Origin: a virus
DNA length: 44,174 nucleotides
Reading direction: 5' to 3' (one strand)
IMG/VR virus record: IMGVR_UViG_3300020141_000432
Coordinates: 1-44,174 of that record
Part shown: piece after piece, positions 39,832 through 44,174 of the stretch
How the letters are laid out: every line of letters starts with the position of its first letter
Position numbering within the stretch: position 1 is the first letter of the stretch
The notes under the pieces: model-generated
Told to the model about the DNA's origin: nothing
Seen by the model: the letters and a program-made list of their open reading frames with translations, nothing else
Databases searched by the model: none
Made by a program: the position numbers and the translations under genes

Positions 39832-40659
39832 ATGTTTACAGATAACCCAAATATAGAACAAATTGCTCCTAAAATATGGATTTATAAAAACTTTATTAAT
39901 GGTGAGCTTTTGGAAAAAATAGAAAATATAGTTAAGTATAAGGGCGGAGACGCTAAAAGTATTGATCATAATCTTGAATGGTATAACTCTAGAAGCACAG
40001 ATACAATACCTGAACTATTAGACGTTTGGGAGATGGCTAGTGAGTTAATTTATCCAGAACTTGTGATGCACCCACAGTCTTACCTGCTTGTGTCTAGACC
40101 TGATCAGGAGGGCATGTTCATACACTCTGATGCCCCAGGAGAGCCACACGAGGGCTGTGGGCCAGTCTGTGGGACCTGTGACATAGAATCATCTAAGCTG
40201 ATTTCAGAAGATAGATGGAACACCTGCTGTAGGCTACATTACGGATTAGTTATATACTTTGGTGAATTTGAAGGTGGGGAAATCTTTTATCCACACGTAA
40301 ACAGTGAGGGATCATGGATTGGAGCAAGCAAGCCAATAGAAGAAGGTAACGAGCTTAGAATTAAGCCAGGACGTGGTGACCTAGTCATACACGGAGCTCA
40401 TAATGACTACGCACATGGAGTTGATGCTGTATCAAGTGGTATAAGGTATGCATTTTCTAACTTTGTATTACCAGCCTCATCTAATCCAGGAACATTTTAT
40501 AACTACAAATCAGATGAATATAATGCACAAATTGAAAGAGCAAAAGAAACTAAGAGTTTGAAAGAATGGATGACCCCAATTAATGGATTTAAGTGGGAAA
40601 ACCCAGAAGATGTGCAGAAAGAACGAGAAGAAGGCATAACTGGTTTAAGATACAGATAG
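39832..40659 (+). CDS. 2OG/Fe(II) oxygenase with cysteine-rich insert
   Basis: 275 residues. Iron triad H98-S-D100 (FIHSDAPGE) and H195 (YAHGVDAV), R205 for 2OG. Between the first pair and the core strand lies an insert with C109, C113, C116 and C132-C133 (GCGPVCGTCD ... NTCC), which may bind an extra metal. The FEGGEIFYP block is typical of the prolyl-hydroxylase-like group. Leaderless start directly after the P450. Substrate unknown. Confidence 0.9.
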   Translation: MFTDNPNIEQIAPKIWIYKNFINGELLEKIENIVKYKGGDAKSIDHNLEWYNSRSTDTIPELLDVWEMASELIYPELVMHPQSYLLVSRPDQEGMFIHSDAPGEPHEGCGPVCGTCDIESSKLISEDRWNTCCRLHYGLVIYFGEFEGGEIFYPHVNSEGSWIGASKPIEEGNELRIKPGRGDLVIHGAHNDYAHGVDAVSSGIRYAFSNFVLPASSNPGTFYNYKSDEYNAQIERAKETKSLKEWMTPINGFKWENPEDVQKEREEGITGLRYR

Positions 40660-40662
40660 CTA

Positions 40663-40691
40663 TTGACAATCATATTCTTATTTACTATAAT
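40663..40691 (+). promoter_or_regulatory. Consensus promoter, leaderless
   Basis: TTGACA (40663-40668), 17-nt spacer, TATAAT (40686-40691), both perfect, ending 6 nt before ATG 40698. One of the two strongest promoters in the window. Confidence 0.88.
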
Positions 40692-40697
40692 AGGTGT

Positions 40698-40808
40698 ATG
40701 CCAAATAAAGAACCTAAAATTATGAAAATGGACTGGCGTTCATTAGGATATTGGCCTGTATATAAAGATGGAAAACTTACATGGGAAAAGGATCCTAAAG
40801 ATGATTGA
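40698..40808 (+). CDS. Small protein (36 aa)
   Basis: MPNKEPKIMKMDWRSLGYWP..., ending in an acidic DPKDD. Its very strong leaderless promoter argues for expression; the start fixed by the promoter is ATG 40698, not the upstream open frame. Function unknown. Confidence 0.65.
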   Translation: MPNKEPKIMKMDWRSLGYWPVYKDGKLTWEKDPKDD

Positions 40809-41067
40809 ATGGCTGGCTAACAGAATATTTGGATGGACTCGACTAAGGGATCATATCTTTAACGAAGTTCATTTCTATGATTATATAGATAGCATTTTAA
40901 ATGACCCAGAAGCAATGAAAACAGGAGCTTCATTTTATCCAGATGCGGATGGGTATAGAGCATGGTCTCAAAACCCAGATACTGGAAAGTATTATTTTAA
41001 TGATATCCCAGAGGCAAACTTTGCGGATGCTGCTTCAGAATTAGAGAAAATGGAATCCCGTGAATAA
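40801..41067 (+). CDS. Unknown protein (88 aa)
   Basis: Starts inside the previous gene (ATG 40801). Trp/Phe-rich (MIEWLANRIFGWTRLRDHIF), then acidic; no cysteine. Overlaps the cupin gene. Not recognised. Confidence 0.65.
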   Translation: MIEWLANRIFGWTRLRDHIFNEVHFYDYIDSILNDPEAMKTGASFYPDADGYRAWSQNPDTGKYYFNDIPEANFADAASELEKMESRE

Positions 41068-41647
41068 AGTTATAGATATGATTAAGTGGAAAGAAAATAG
41101 ATCTTCCAACAAGGTGCTTCATATAAAATCATTTAAAGACCTAGATGTTTCCTGGGATAGTATGATAGATCTAATTAACCAATCATTACATACGGGATCA
41201 GACACCTATGTAAATGCAAATAAAAACTACTCACAAGATAAATATGTTTATCAAAATGATGTTGCTTCAATCATAAGAACAATAGGATACGTTCAATTTA
41301 TATCACAAATGCCAATTTCAGTAAATGAAATCAATCAATCTATAAAAGAAATTGATAGATCTTTTGGATCTACAGATGAAAGAACTTCTGTTCAATTCTT
41401 CTGTAATTTATTTGCTACTGAATATGTATCTGAAGTACACGATGACCCCTGGGATGCAGTTGTACTACAGGTAAAGGGATCTAGCACCTGGGATATGTAT
41501 ACTGAAGACAAAAAAGATATCACAGATTCCATACTTCTAGAAGAAGGAGACTTGCTACTGGTCCCCAAAGGTGCGGTACATAGAGTAACATCAAACTCTT
41601 CTAGAGCCACTTTAAATTTTCCAATACACACACAAGAGAGAGAATAA
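41060..41647 (+). CDS. JmjC/cupin-type 2OG oxygenase-like protein
   Basis: 195 residues. The cupin barrel has H127-D-D129 (SEVHDDPWDAVVLQVKG) and distal H174 (PKGAVHRVTSNS), the HxD...H iron site of JmjC/FIH-like protein hydroxylases. LLEEGDLLLVPKGAVHRV matches the family turn. Start GTG 41060 or ATG 41078. With three other Fe(II)/2OG enzymes in the window it points to repeated protein or small-molecule hydroxylation. Confidence 0.82.
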   Translation: MNKVIDMIKWKENRSSNKVLHIKSFKDLDVSWDSMIDLINQSLHTGSDTYVNANKNYSQDKYVYQNDVASIIRTIGYVQFISQMPISVNEINQSIKEIDRSFGSTDERTSVQFFCNLFATEYVSEVHDDPWDAVVLQVKGSSTWDMYTEDKKDITDSILLEEGDLLLVPKGAVHRVTSNSSRATLNFPIHTQERE

Positions 41648-41648
41648 T

Positions 41649-41945
41649 ATGATAAAGCCATACGGAAACCTACTTTTAGTTAAAGAGGATAAGATCGAGG
41701 ACAGAACAACTACATCTGGAATTGTTCTGTCTGCTGCCTTTAATGAGTCCTCATTACGAACTGGAAAGATCCTAGAGGTCGGAGAAGGCGAGTACAACTA
41801 CAAGGGTGAGCTTATTCCAATTAGTGGTCTATCGGTCAACGATACAGTGTATTACAATAGAAACAGCGGTATCGATATTGAAGATACTGATGGGGAAAAG
41901 TATATATTGCTAAACACTAAGCATATACTTGCAATTAAAGAATAA
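41649..41945 (+). CDS. GroES-type co-chaperonin
   Basis: 98 residues, standard length. It opens IKPYGNLLLVKED with a mobile-loop-like region (DRTTTSGIVLSAAF, residues 18-31) ending in the conserved SGIV-L contact for GroEL, then GEGEYNYKG and the VYYNRNSGIDI block near 72-82. It would replace host GroES on GroEL to help fold phage proteins, like T4 gp31. RBS AGAGAG. Confidence 0.9.
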   Translation: MIKPYGNLLLVKEDKIEDRTTTSGIVLSAAFNESSLRTGKILEVGEGEYNYKGELIPISGLSVNDTVYYNRNSGIDIEDTDGEKYILLNTKHILAIKE

Positions 41946-41959
41946 TTAATGTATATAGG

Positions 41960-42009
41960 CCGCAAAAAGTGAAGCGGAAAAGTAGAAGCCCATTTAGTCA
42001 CTACGTGGC
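41960..42009 (+). repeat. Copy A of a 49-50-nt duplicated element
   Basis: Near-identical to 42932-42980. It contains GTGAAGCGGAAAAGTAGAAG (41969-41988) and ends in hairpin GTCAC-TAC-GTGGC (41997-42009). Here it is non-coding and ends 6 nt before ATG 42016. Confidence 0.75.
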
Positions 42010-42015
42010 AAGAAT

Positions 42016-42165
42016 ATGACAGTTATGATTGATGCATACTGTGTATTATGCAAAAAGAATGTACTGGGCAAGCTTAAAACTATAGAAGAATTAGATTCGG
42101 GCAAGCGTTTATATATTGGGGAATGCCCTAATTGTTTTTATGAGATAAAGAGGATAATGAAGTAA
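42016..42165 (+). CDS. Zinc-ribbon protein (49 aa)
   Basis: CVLC (residues 9-12) and CPNC (37-40) form a zinc ribbon; the end is basic (EIKRIMK). The last base of its stop is the first of the next ATG. It follows element copy A by 6 nt. Confidence 0.72.
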   Translation: MTVMIDAYCVLCKKNVLGKLKTIEELDSGKRLYIGECPNCFYEIKRIMK

Positions 42166-42446
42166 TGTGGTCATATGTATTAGCAGCAATTGGAGTAACA
42201 GGCATCTTTTTTGTTGGTCGTAAGACCATATGGGGATGGCTGGTATTACTCCTAAATGAATGCTTATGGATCGTATATGCTGTAACAACTAAGCAGTATG
42301 GGTTCATATTTGCAGCAATTGCATATGGTGTAGTCTATATTAAATCCTTTATACACTGGAAGAATGAAGATAAAGAAGTTACTATCTCACATAATGAGAT
42401 ACTAACTCATGGTCATATTGACACAAGATATATTAAGATCAATTAA
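42165..42446 (+). CDS. SemiSWEET/PnuC-like three-span membrane protein
   Basis: 93 residues. Three hydrophobic segments (2-17, 24-44 and 47-64) with conserved Trp-rich turns (TIWGWLVLLLNECLWIVYAV, GFIFAAIAYGVVYIKSFIHW), similar to half of PnuC NMN carriers or a SemiSWEET unit, then a 28-residue polar tail. A dimer could transport a small metabolite. With the NMNAT-like protein at 11760 it could make an NAD-salvage pair, which is inference. Confidence 0.7.
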   Translation: MWSYVLAAIGVTGIFFVGRKTIWGWLVLLLNECLWIVYAVTTKQYGFIFAAIAYGVVYIKSFIHWKNEDKEVTISHNEILTHGHIDTRYIKIN

Positions 42447-42456
42447 AGGACGTAAG

Positions 42457-42534
42457 ATGAAGACAATAATTGCAATAACCATAGTAACAGTGATAGTGTT
42501 TATCATTGGTACTATTTCTTATATATTTAGCTAA
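42457..42534 (+). CDS. Single-span membrane micropeptide (25 aa)
   Basis: MKTIIAITIVTVIVFIIGTI then SYIFS is one hydrophobic helix. AAAGGACG 5 nt upstream supports translation. It ends 6 nt before tRNA-Ile. Confidence 0.6.
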   Translation: MKTIIAITIVTVIVFIIGTISYIFS

Positions 42535-42540
42535 TTCCTA

Positions 42541-42615
42541 GGGGATATAGCTTAATCTGGTTAAAGCACTTGTCTTATATACAATAGATTCTGGGTTCAA
42601 ATCCCAGTATCCCTA
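42541..42615 (+). tRNA. tRNA-Ile(TAT)
   Basis: Acceptor GGGGATA pairs with TATCCCT (one G-T), D-arm GCTT/AAGC, anticodon stem CTTGT/ACAAT (C-T mismatch at the outer pair) around loop CTTATAT, T-arm CTGGG-TTCAAAT-CCCAG. It reads AUA, a rare codon in most Actinobacteria. Confidence 0.9.
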
Positions 42616-42629
42616 CAAATCGGACAATA

Positions 42630-42638
42630 TGGTACAAT
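42630..42638 (+). promoter_or_regulatory. Extended -10, leaderless
   Basis: TGGTACAAT (TACAAT 42633-42638) ends 6 nt before ATG 42645. Confidence 0.6.
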
Positions 42639-42644
42639 ATGGAT

Positions 42645-42815
42645 ATGGGTATATTAGATAACTTTGAGGCCTATTTAGAGGCGGCGGAAACTAAAGATAA
42701 ATGCCATTACTGCCAAGCTATAGCTAAGTATAATGATCTAGCAGAAGTAGATAAAGATTCATATAAAGTAGTAGGCGTATGTGCCTGTCATTCATTTAAG
42801 GGATTGAGTTCATAG
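42645..42815 (+). CDS. Zinc-binding small protein (56 aa)
   Basis: MGILDNFEAYLEAAETKDKC... with CHYC (residues 20-23) and CACH (near 47-50) as a zinc ribbon. Leaderless start at ATG 42645 fixed by the -10; ATG 42639 is out of frame with this spacing. Function unknown. Confidence 0.7.
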   Translation: MGILDNFEAYLEAAETKDKCHYCQAIAKYNDLAEVDKDSYKVVGVCACHSFKGLSS

Positions 42816-42819
42816 TCTA

Positions 42820-42957
42820 TTGAGTAAGCAATGGGAAGATAAGTCCCAATGGATCACAAATTGTCCTATATGCTACTGCTCAGTAACTTATCAATTAAGA
42901 GATTATCATCTACAATATCATGAAAATTTGACCGCAATTAGTGAAGTCGAAAAGTAG
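42820..42957 (+). CDS. Small C2H2 zinc-finger protein (45 aa)
   Basis: TTG start at 42820, 4 nt after the previous stop. C15-x2-C18 and H30-x3-H34 (NCPICYC ... YHLQYH) form a C2H2 finger with the usual 11-residue spacing. The last eight codons lie in element copy B. There is no good RBS, so expression is less certain. Confidence 0.6.
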   Translation: MSKQWEDKSQWITNCPICYCSVTYQLRDYHLQYHENLTAISEVEK

Positions 42958-42980
42958 AAGCCCTATTGTCAGTACCTGAC
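42932..42980 (+). repeat. Copy B of the duplicated element
   Basis: Matches 41960-42009 through GAAAAGTAGAAGCCC and ends in GTCAG-TAC-CTGAC (42968-42980), the same hairpin with compensating base changes. Its first half is the end of the zinc-finger gene; its hairpin abuts the promoter of the gene at 43001. Confidence 0.75.
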
Positions 42981-42985
42981 TTAAA

Positions 42986-42994
42986 TGCTATACT
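42986..42994 (+). promoter_or_regulatory. Extended -10, leaderless
   Basis: TGCTATACT (TATACT 42989-42994) within TTAAATGCTATACT ends 6 nt before ATG 43001. Confidence 0.72.
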
Positions 42995-43000
42995 GACTAT

Positions 43001-43210
43001 ATGCTACAGTCCTTAGAAATCCCTGATCCATTTGCTACATTTGTGGCGCACAAGTATGCCAATTTTAAGGGTATGCAGTATGACTTCTTTGCTAAAGAAT
43101 GGTACCTAAAGACTGCTTGCTGTGGGGAAGAGCTTTATGCTCCTAATAAGAAGATAATGAATAAAATTAGGCTATATCACACTCGTAATGAATGCCTGGG
43201 TGGATACTAA
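43001..43210 (+). CDS. Unknown small protein with Cys pair (69 aa)
   Basis: MLQSLEIPDPFATFVAHKYA..., with ACCGEEL near residue 45 and C66, a possible metal site; basic helix KKIMNKIRLYH. Leaderless start. Overlaps the next gene (TAATG). Confidence 0.7.
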   Translation: MLQSLEIPDPFATFVAHKYANFKGMQYDFFAKEWYLKTACCGEELYAPNKKIMNKIRLYHTRNECLGGY

Positions 43211-43398
43211 TGCCACATGATCACGAATTTCAGTTAGACCTTGACGGTCAAATAACCTGTGTAATCTGTGGTACCATGGATGATGAACGGGACAATTCAG
43301 GTTCCTATAATGGCCGTAGAGCAGTTTCCGAAACTGATAATGTAGGTCCGATTCCTACACCTGAAGCTATGTTTGAGTCCCAGATAGATTTTGAATAA
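43210..43398 (+). CDS. Small His/Cys protein (62 aa)
   Basis: MPHDHEFQLDLDGQITCVIC: H3, H5 and C17-x2-C20 make a zinc site like those of small transcription-associated ribbons. The rest is acidic. Start in a TAATG overlap. Not recognised. Confidence 0.7.
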   Translation: MPHDHEFQLDLDGQITCVICGTMDDERDNSGSYNGRRAVSETDNVGPIPTPEAMFESQIDFE

Positions 43399-43418
43399 AG
43401 GCGGGGAAACCCAAGAAA

Positions 43419-43427
43419 TGATACAAT
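43419..43427 (+). promoter_or_regulatory. Extended -10, leaderless
   Basis: TGATACAAT (TACAAT 43422-43427) ends 6 nt before ATG 43434. Confidence 0.65.
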
Positions 43428-43433
43428 AGACCA

Positions 43434-43850
43434 ATGAAGAAGATTATGATAGCTGATATACTTAAAGCAGTCGAATATGATAAAGAGCAAGAAATTATTG
43501 CTATTTCTGAAAGATTTAAGATATCTATAGAAGAGGCTGATTATCTTTATTCTAACTTTGATAAAAATCGGTGGGAAGACGTAATAAATACTGCTGATGA
43601 GCTTAATGTAGACATAACAGATATAGATGAAGAAGACATAGATAATGTTGAAGAGATGGGTGCATCTGGATCAATTGGATCTAGTATGGGAGATATTGAA
43701 TATGAATATGACCCAGAGTCAGATGCCTATGAAGTTGATATTAATTTTAATAGAGGTGGATCTGCCAACTATCAATTAGATTCAGATACATTACTTGAAT
43801 TTGATGCTGGTGGAGGCACATATTACAATGCCAACATACGTGGCAATTAG
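43434..43850 (+). CDS. Unknown acidic protein (138 aa)
   Basis: The N-terminal half is helical with a UBA/HTH-like stretch (FKISIEEADYLYSNFD); the second half is acidic and Gly/Ser-rich (GASGSIGSSMGDIEYEYDP) ending in beta-type GGGTYYNANI. No membrane segment or cysteine. Its own leaderless promoter suggests independent control. Not recognised. Confidence 0.72.
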   Translation: MKKIMIADILKAVEYDKEQEIIAISERFKISIEEADYLYSNFDKNRWEDVINTADELNVDITDIDEEDIDNVEEMGASGSIGSSMGDIEYEYDPESDAYEVDINFNRGGSANYQLDSDTLLEFDAGGGTYYNANIRGN

Positions 43851-43893
43851 CTCTTAACTCCTATATCCCCCTCCCATTTATCTCCCTTCTATG

Positions 43894-43908
43894 AGCCTCC
43901 TAGAGGCT
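43894..43908 (+). terminator. Possible terminator hairpin
   Basis: AGCCTC-CTA-GAGGCT, a perfect 6-bp stem with a 3-nt loop, 43 nt after the last stop. No T run follows, so its strength is uncertain. Confidence 0.5.
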
Positions 43909-43910
43909 TA

Positions 43911-43940
43911 TATAGTGGAGCATAGTGGAGCATAGTGGAG
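43911..43940 (+). repeat. Three 10-bp direct repeats
   Basis: The unit YATAGTGGAG occurs three times head to tail after the hairpin in the non-coding gap. The rest of 43851-44001 is A/T-rich with nothing else I can name. Confidence 0.7.
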
Positions 43941-44001
43941 AATCATACTATCAATTACACATCAAATACTATCATTATATATAGTTAAATATATCTATGT
44001 A

Positions 44002-44174
44002 ATGGAACATGCGATACCATATGTGCATCGTAATGTCAATAGCCCTTATATAGAAGCATATTGGCCAATATTTGTCAATAGGTTTCATATAAAAATTCCA
44101 GGATTTTTTTCATTTGGTCGTAAAGACAGAATTTGGCCCATAAATATGGCAAAAAATTATGTCAGATTCTGCAT
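44002..44174 (+). CDS. Possible start of a gene running off the right edge
   Basis: An open frame of 57 codons without stop from ATG 44002 to the end (MEHAIPYVHRNVNSPYIEAY..., with WPIFVNRFHIKIPGFFSF). No RBS; the sequence before it (TATATCTATGTA) could contain a weak -10. The lack of stop codons in such A/T-rich DNA mildly supports coding. Family not recognised. Confidence 0.35.
   Translation, partial: MEHAIPYVHRNVNSPYIEAYWPIFVNRFHIKIPGFFSFGRKDRIWPINMAKNYVRFC

Noticed and set aside
44020-44080. Two TTGACA hexamers on the minus strand (antisense promoter for a small RNA)
   Set aside because: Neither has an acceptable -10 at 16-18 nt, and no minus-strand gene or terminator follows.
1-44174. 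Integrase and attachment site
   Set aside because: No tyrosine or serine integrase motif was found in any frame I read, and no tRNA-linked direct repeat.

Overview
The window is an AT-rich (by eye 35-40% G+C), densely packed stretch of a large tailed-phage genome. Every gene I can support lies on the + strand, usually with ATGA/TAATG stop-start overlaps. A terminase, phage replication genes and a lysis cassette identify it as phage. A WhiB-like Fe-S regulator, a proteasome/HslV-like hydrolase and abundant leaderless promoters point to an actinobacterial host. The low G+C and the tRNA set for A/T-ending codons fit the AT-rich freshwater Actinobacteria, but that last step is inference. No capsid, portal, tail or integrase gene is recognisable, so this is a partial genome.

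Layout. (1) 1-14.4 kb, replication and recombination: DnaB-type helicase, CHC2/Toprim primase, ssDNA-binding protein, full-length DNA polymerase III alpha, RecA, Cas4-like nuclease, RuvC-like resolvase, a kinase/adenylyltransferase fusion, a DUF2061 membrane protein, a tandem pair of SGNH-hydrolase-like genes and a nucleotide-modification-associated protein. (2) 14.4-17.7 kb: terminase small-subunit candidate, terminase large subunit and three unknown genes. (3) 17.7-25.5 kb, small-molecule and glycan modification: quinone-oxidoreductase-like enzyme, three more SGNH-like proteins, NodU/TobZ-type carbamoyltransferase, sulfotransferase-like protein, five tRNA genes, a GlcNAc-transferase-like (PF11397-type) glycosyltransferase and an adjacent prolyl-hydroxylase-like 2OG oxygenase. 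(4) 25.5-30.1 kb: nuclease, Hsp20, FmdB-like zinc ribbon, a large secreted PA14/coiled-coil protein, holin candidates and a CHAP endolysin. (5) 30.2-35.5 kb: WhiB, Ntn hydrolase, secreted subtilase, thioredoxin and an abundant-looking secreted surface protein closed by a strong terminator. (6) 35.5-44.2 kb: luciferase-like monooxygenase, a run of micro-genes (two with a HypB-like CxxCxC N-terminus), SDR, cytochrome P450, 2OG oxygenase, JmjC/cupin oxygenase, GroES, small zinc-ribbon and membrane proteins and a sixth tRNA.

Regulation is unusually legible. At least nine genes have a -10 hexamer ending exactly 6 nt before the ATG, the geometry of leaderless mRNA. A second set (Hsp20, PA14 protein, endolysin, the gene at 36953) has an extended -10 (TGNTATAMT) followed by a 5'-UTR hairpin and a good Shine-Dalgarno. 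Three promoters share a TAAATGCTATAMT box.

The most interesting possibilities are the GlcNAc-transferase/prolyl-hydroxylase-like pair, suggesting a two-step hydroxylation-glycosylation; the decoration-type cluster of five SGNH proteins with carbamoyl-, sulfo- and glycosyl-transferases; the oxidative cluster around a complete P450; stand-alone HypB-motif micropeptides; and a duplicated 49-nt element ending in a covarying hairpin. Functions are read from motifs and family memory only; no database search was possible.
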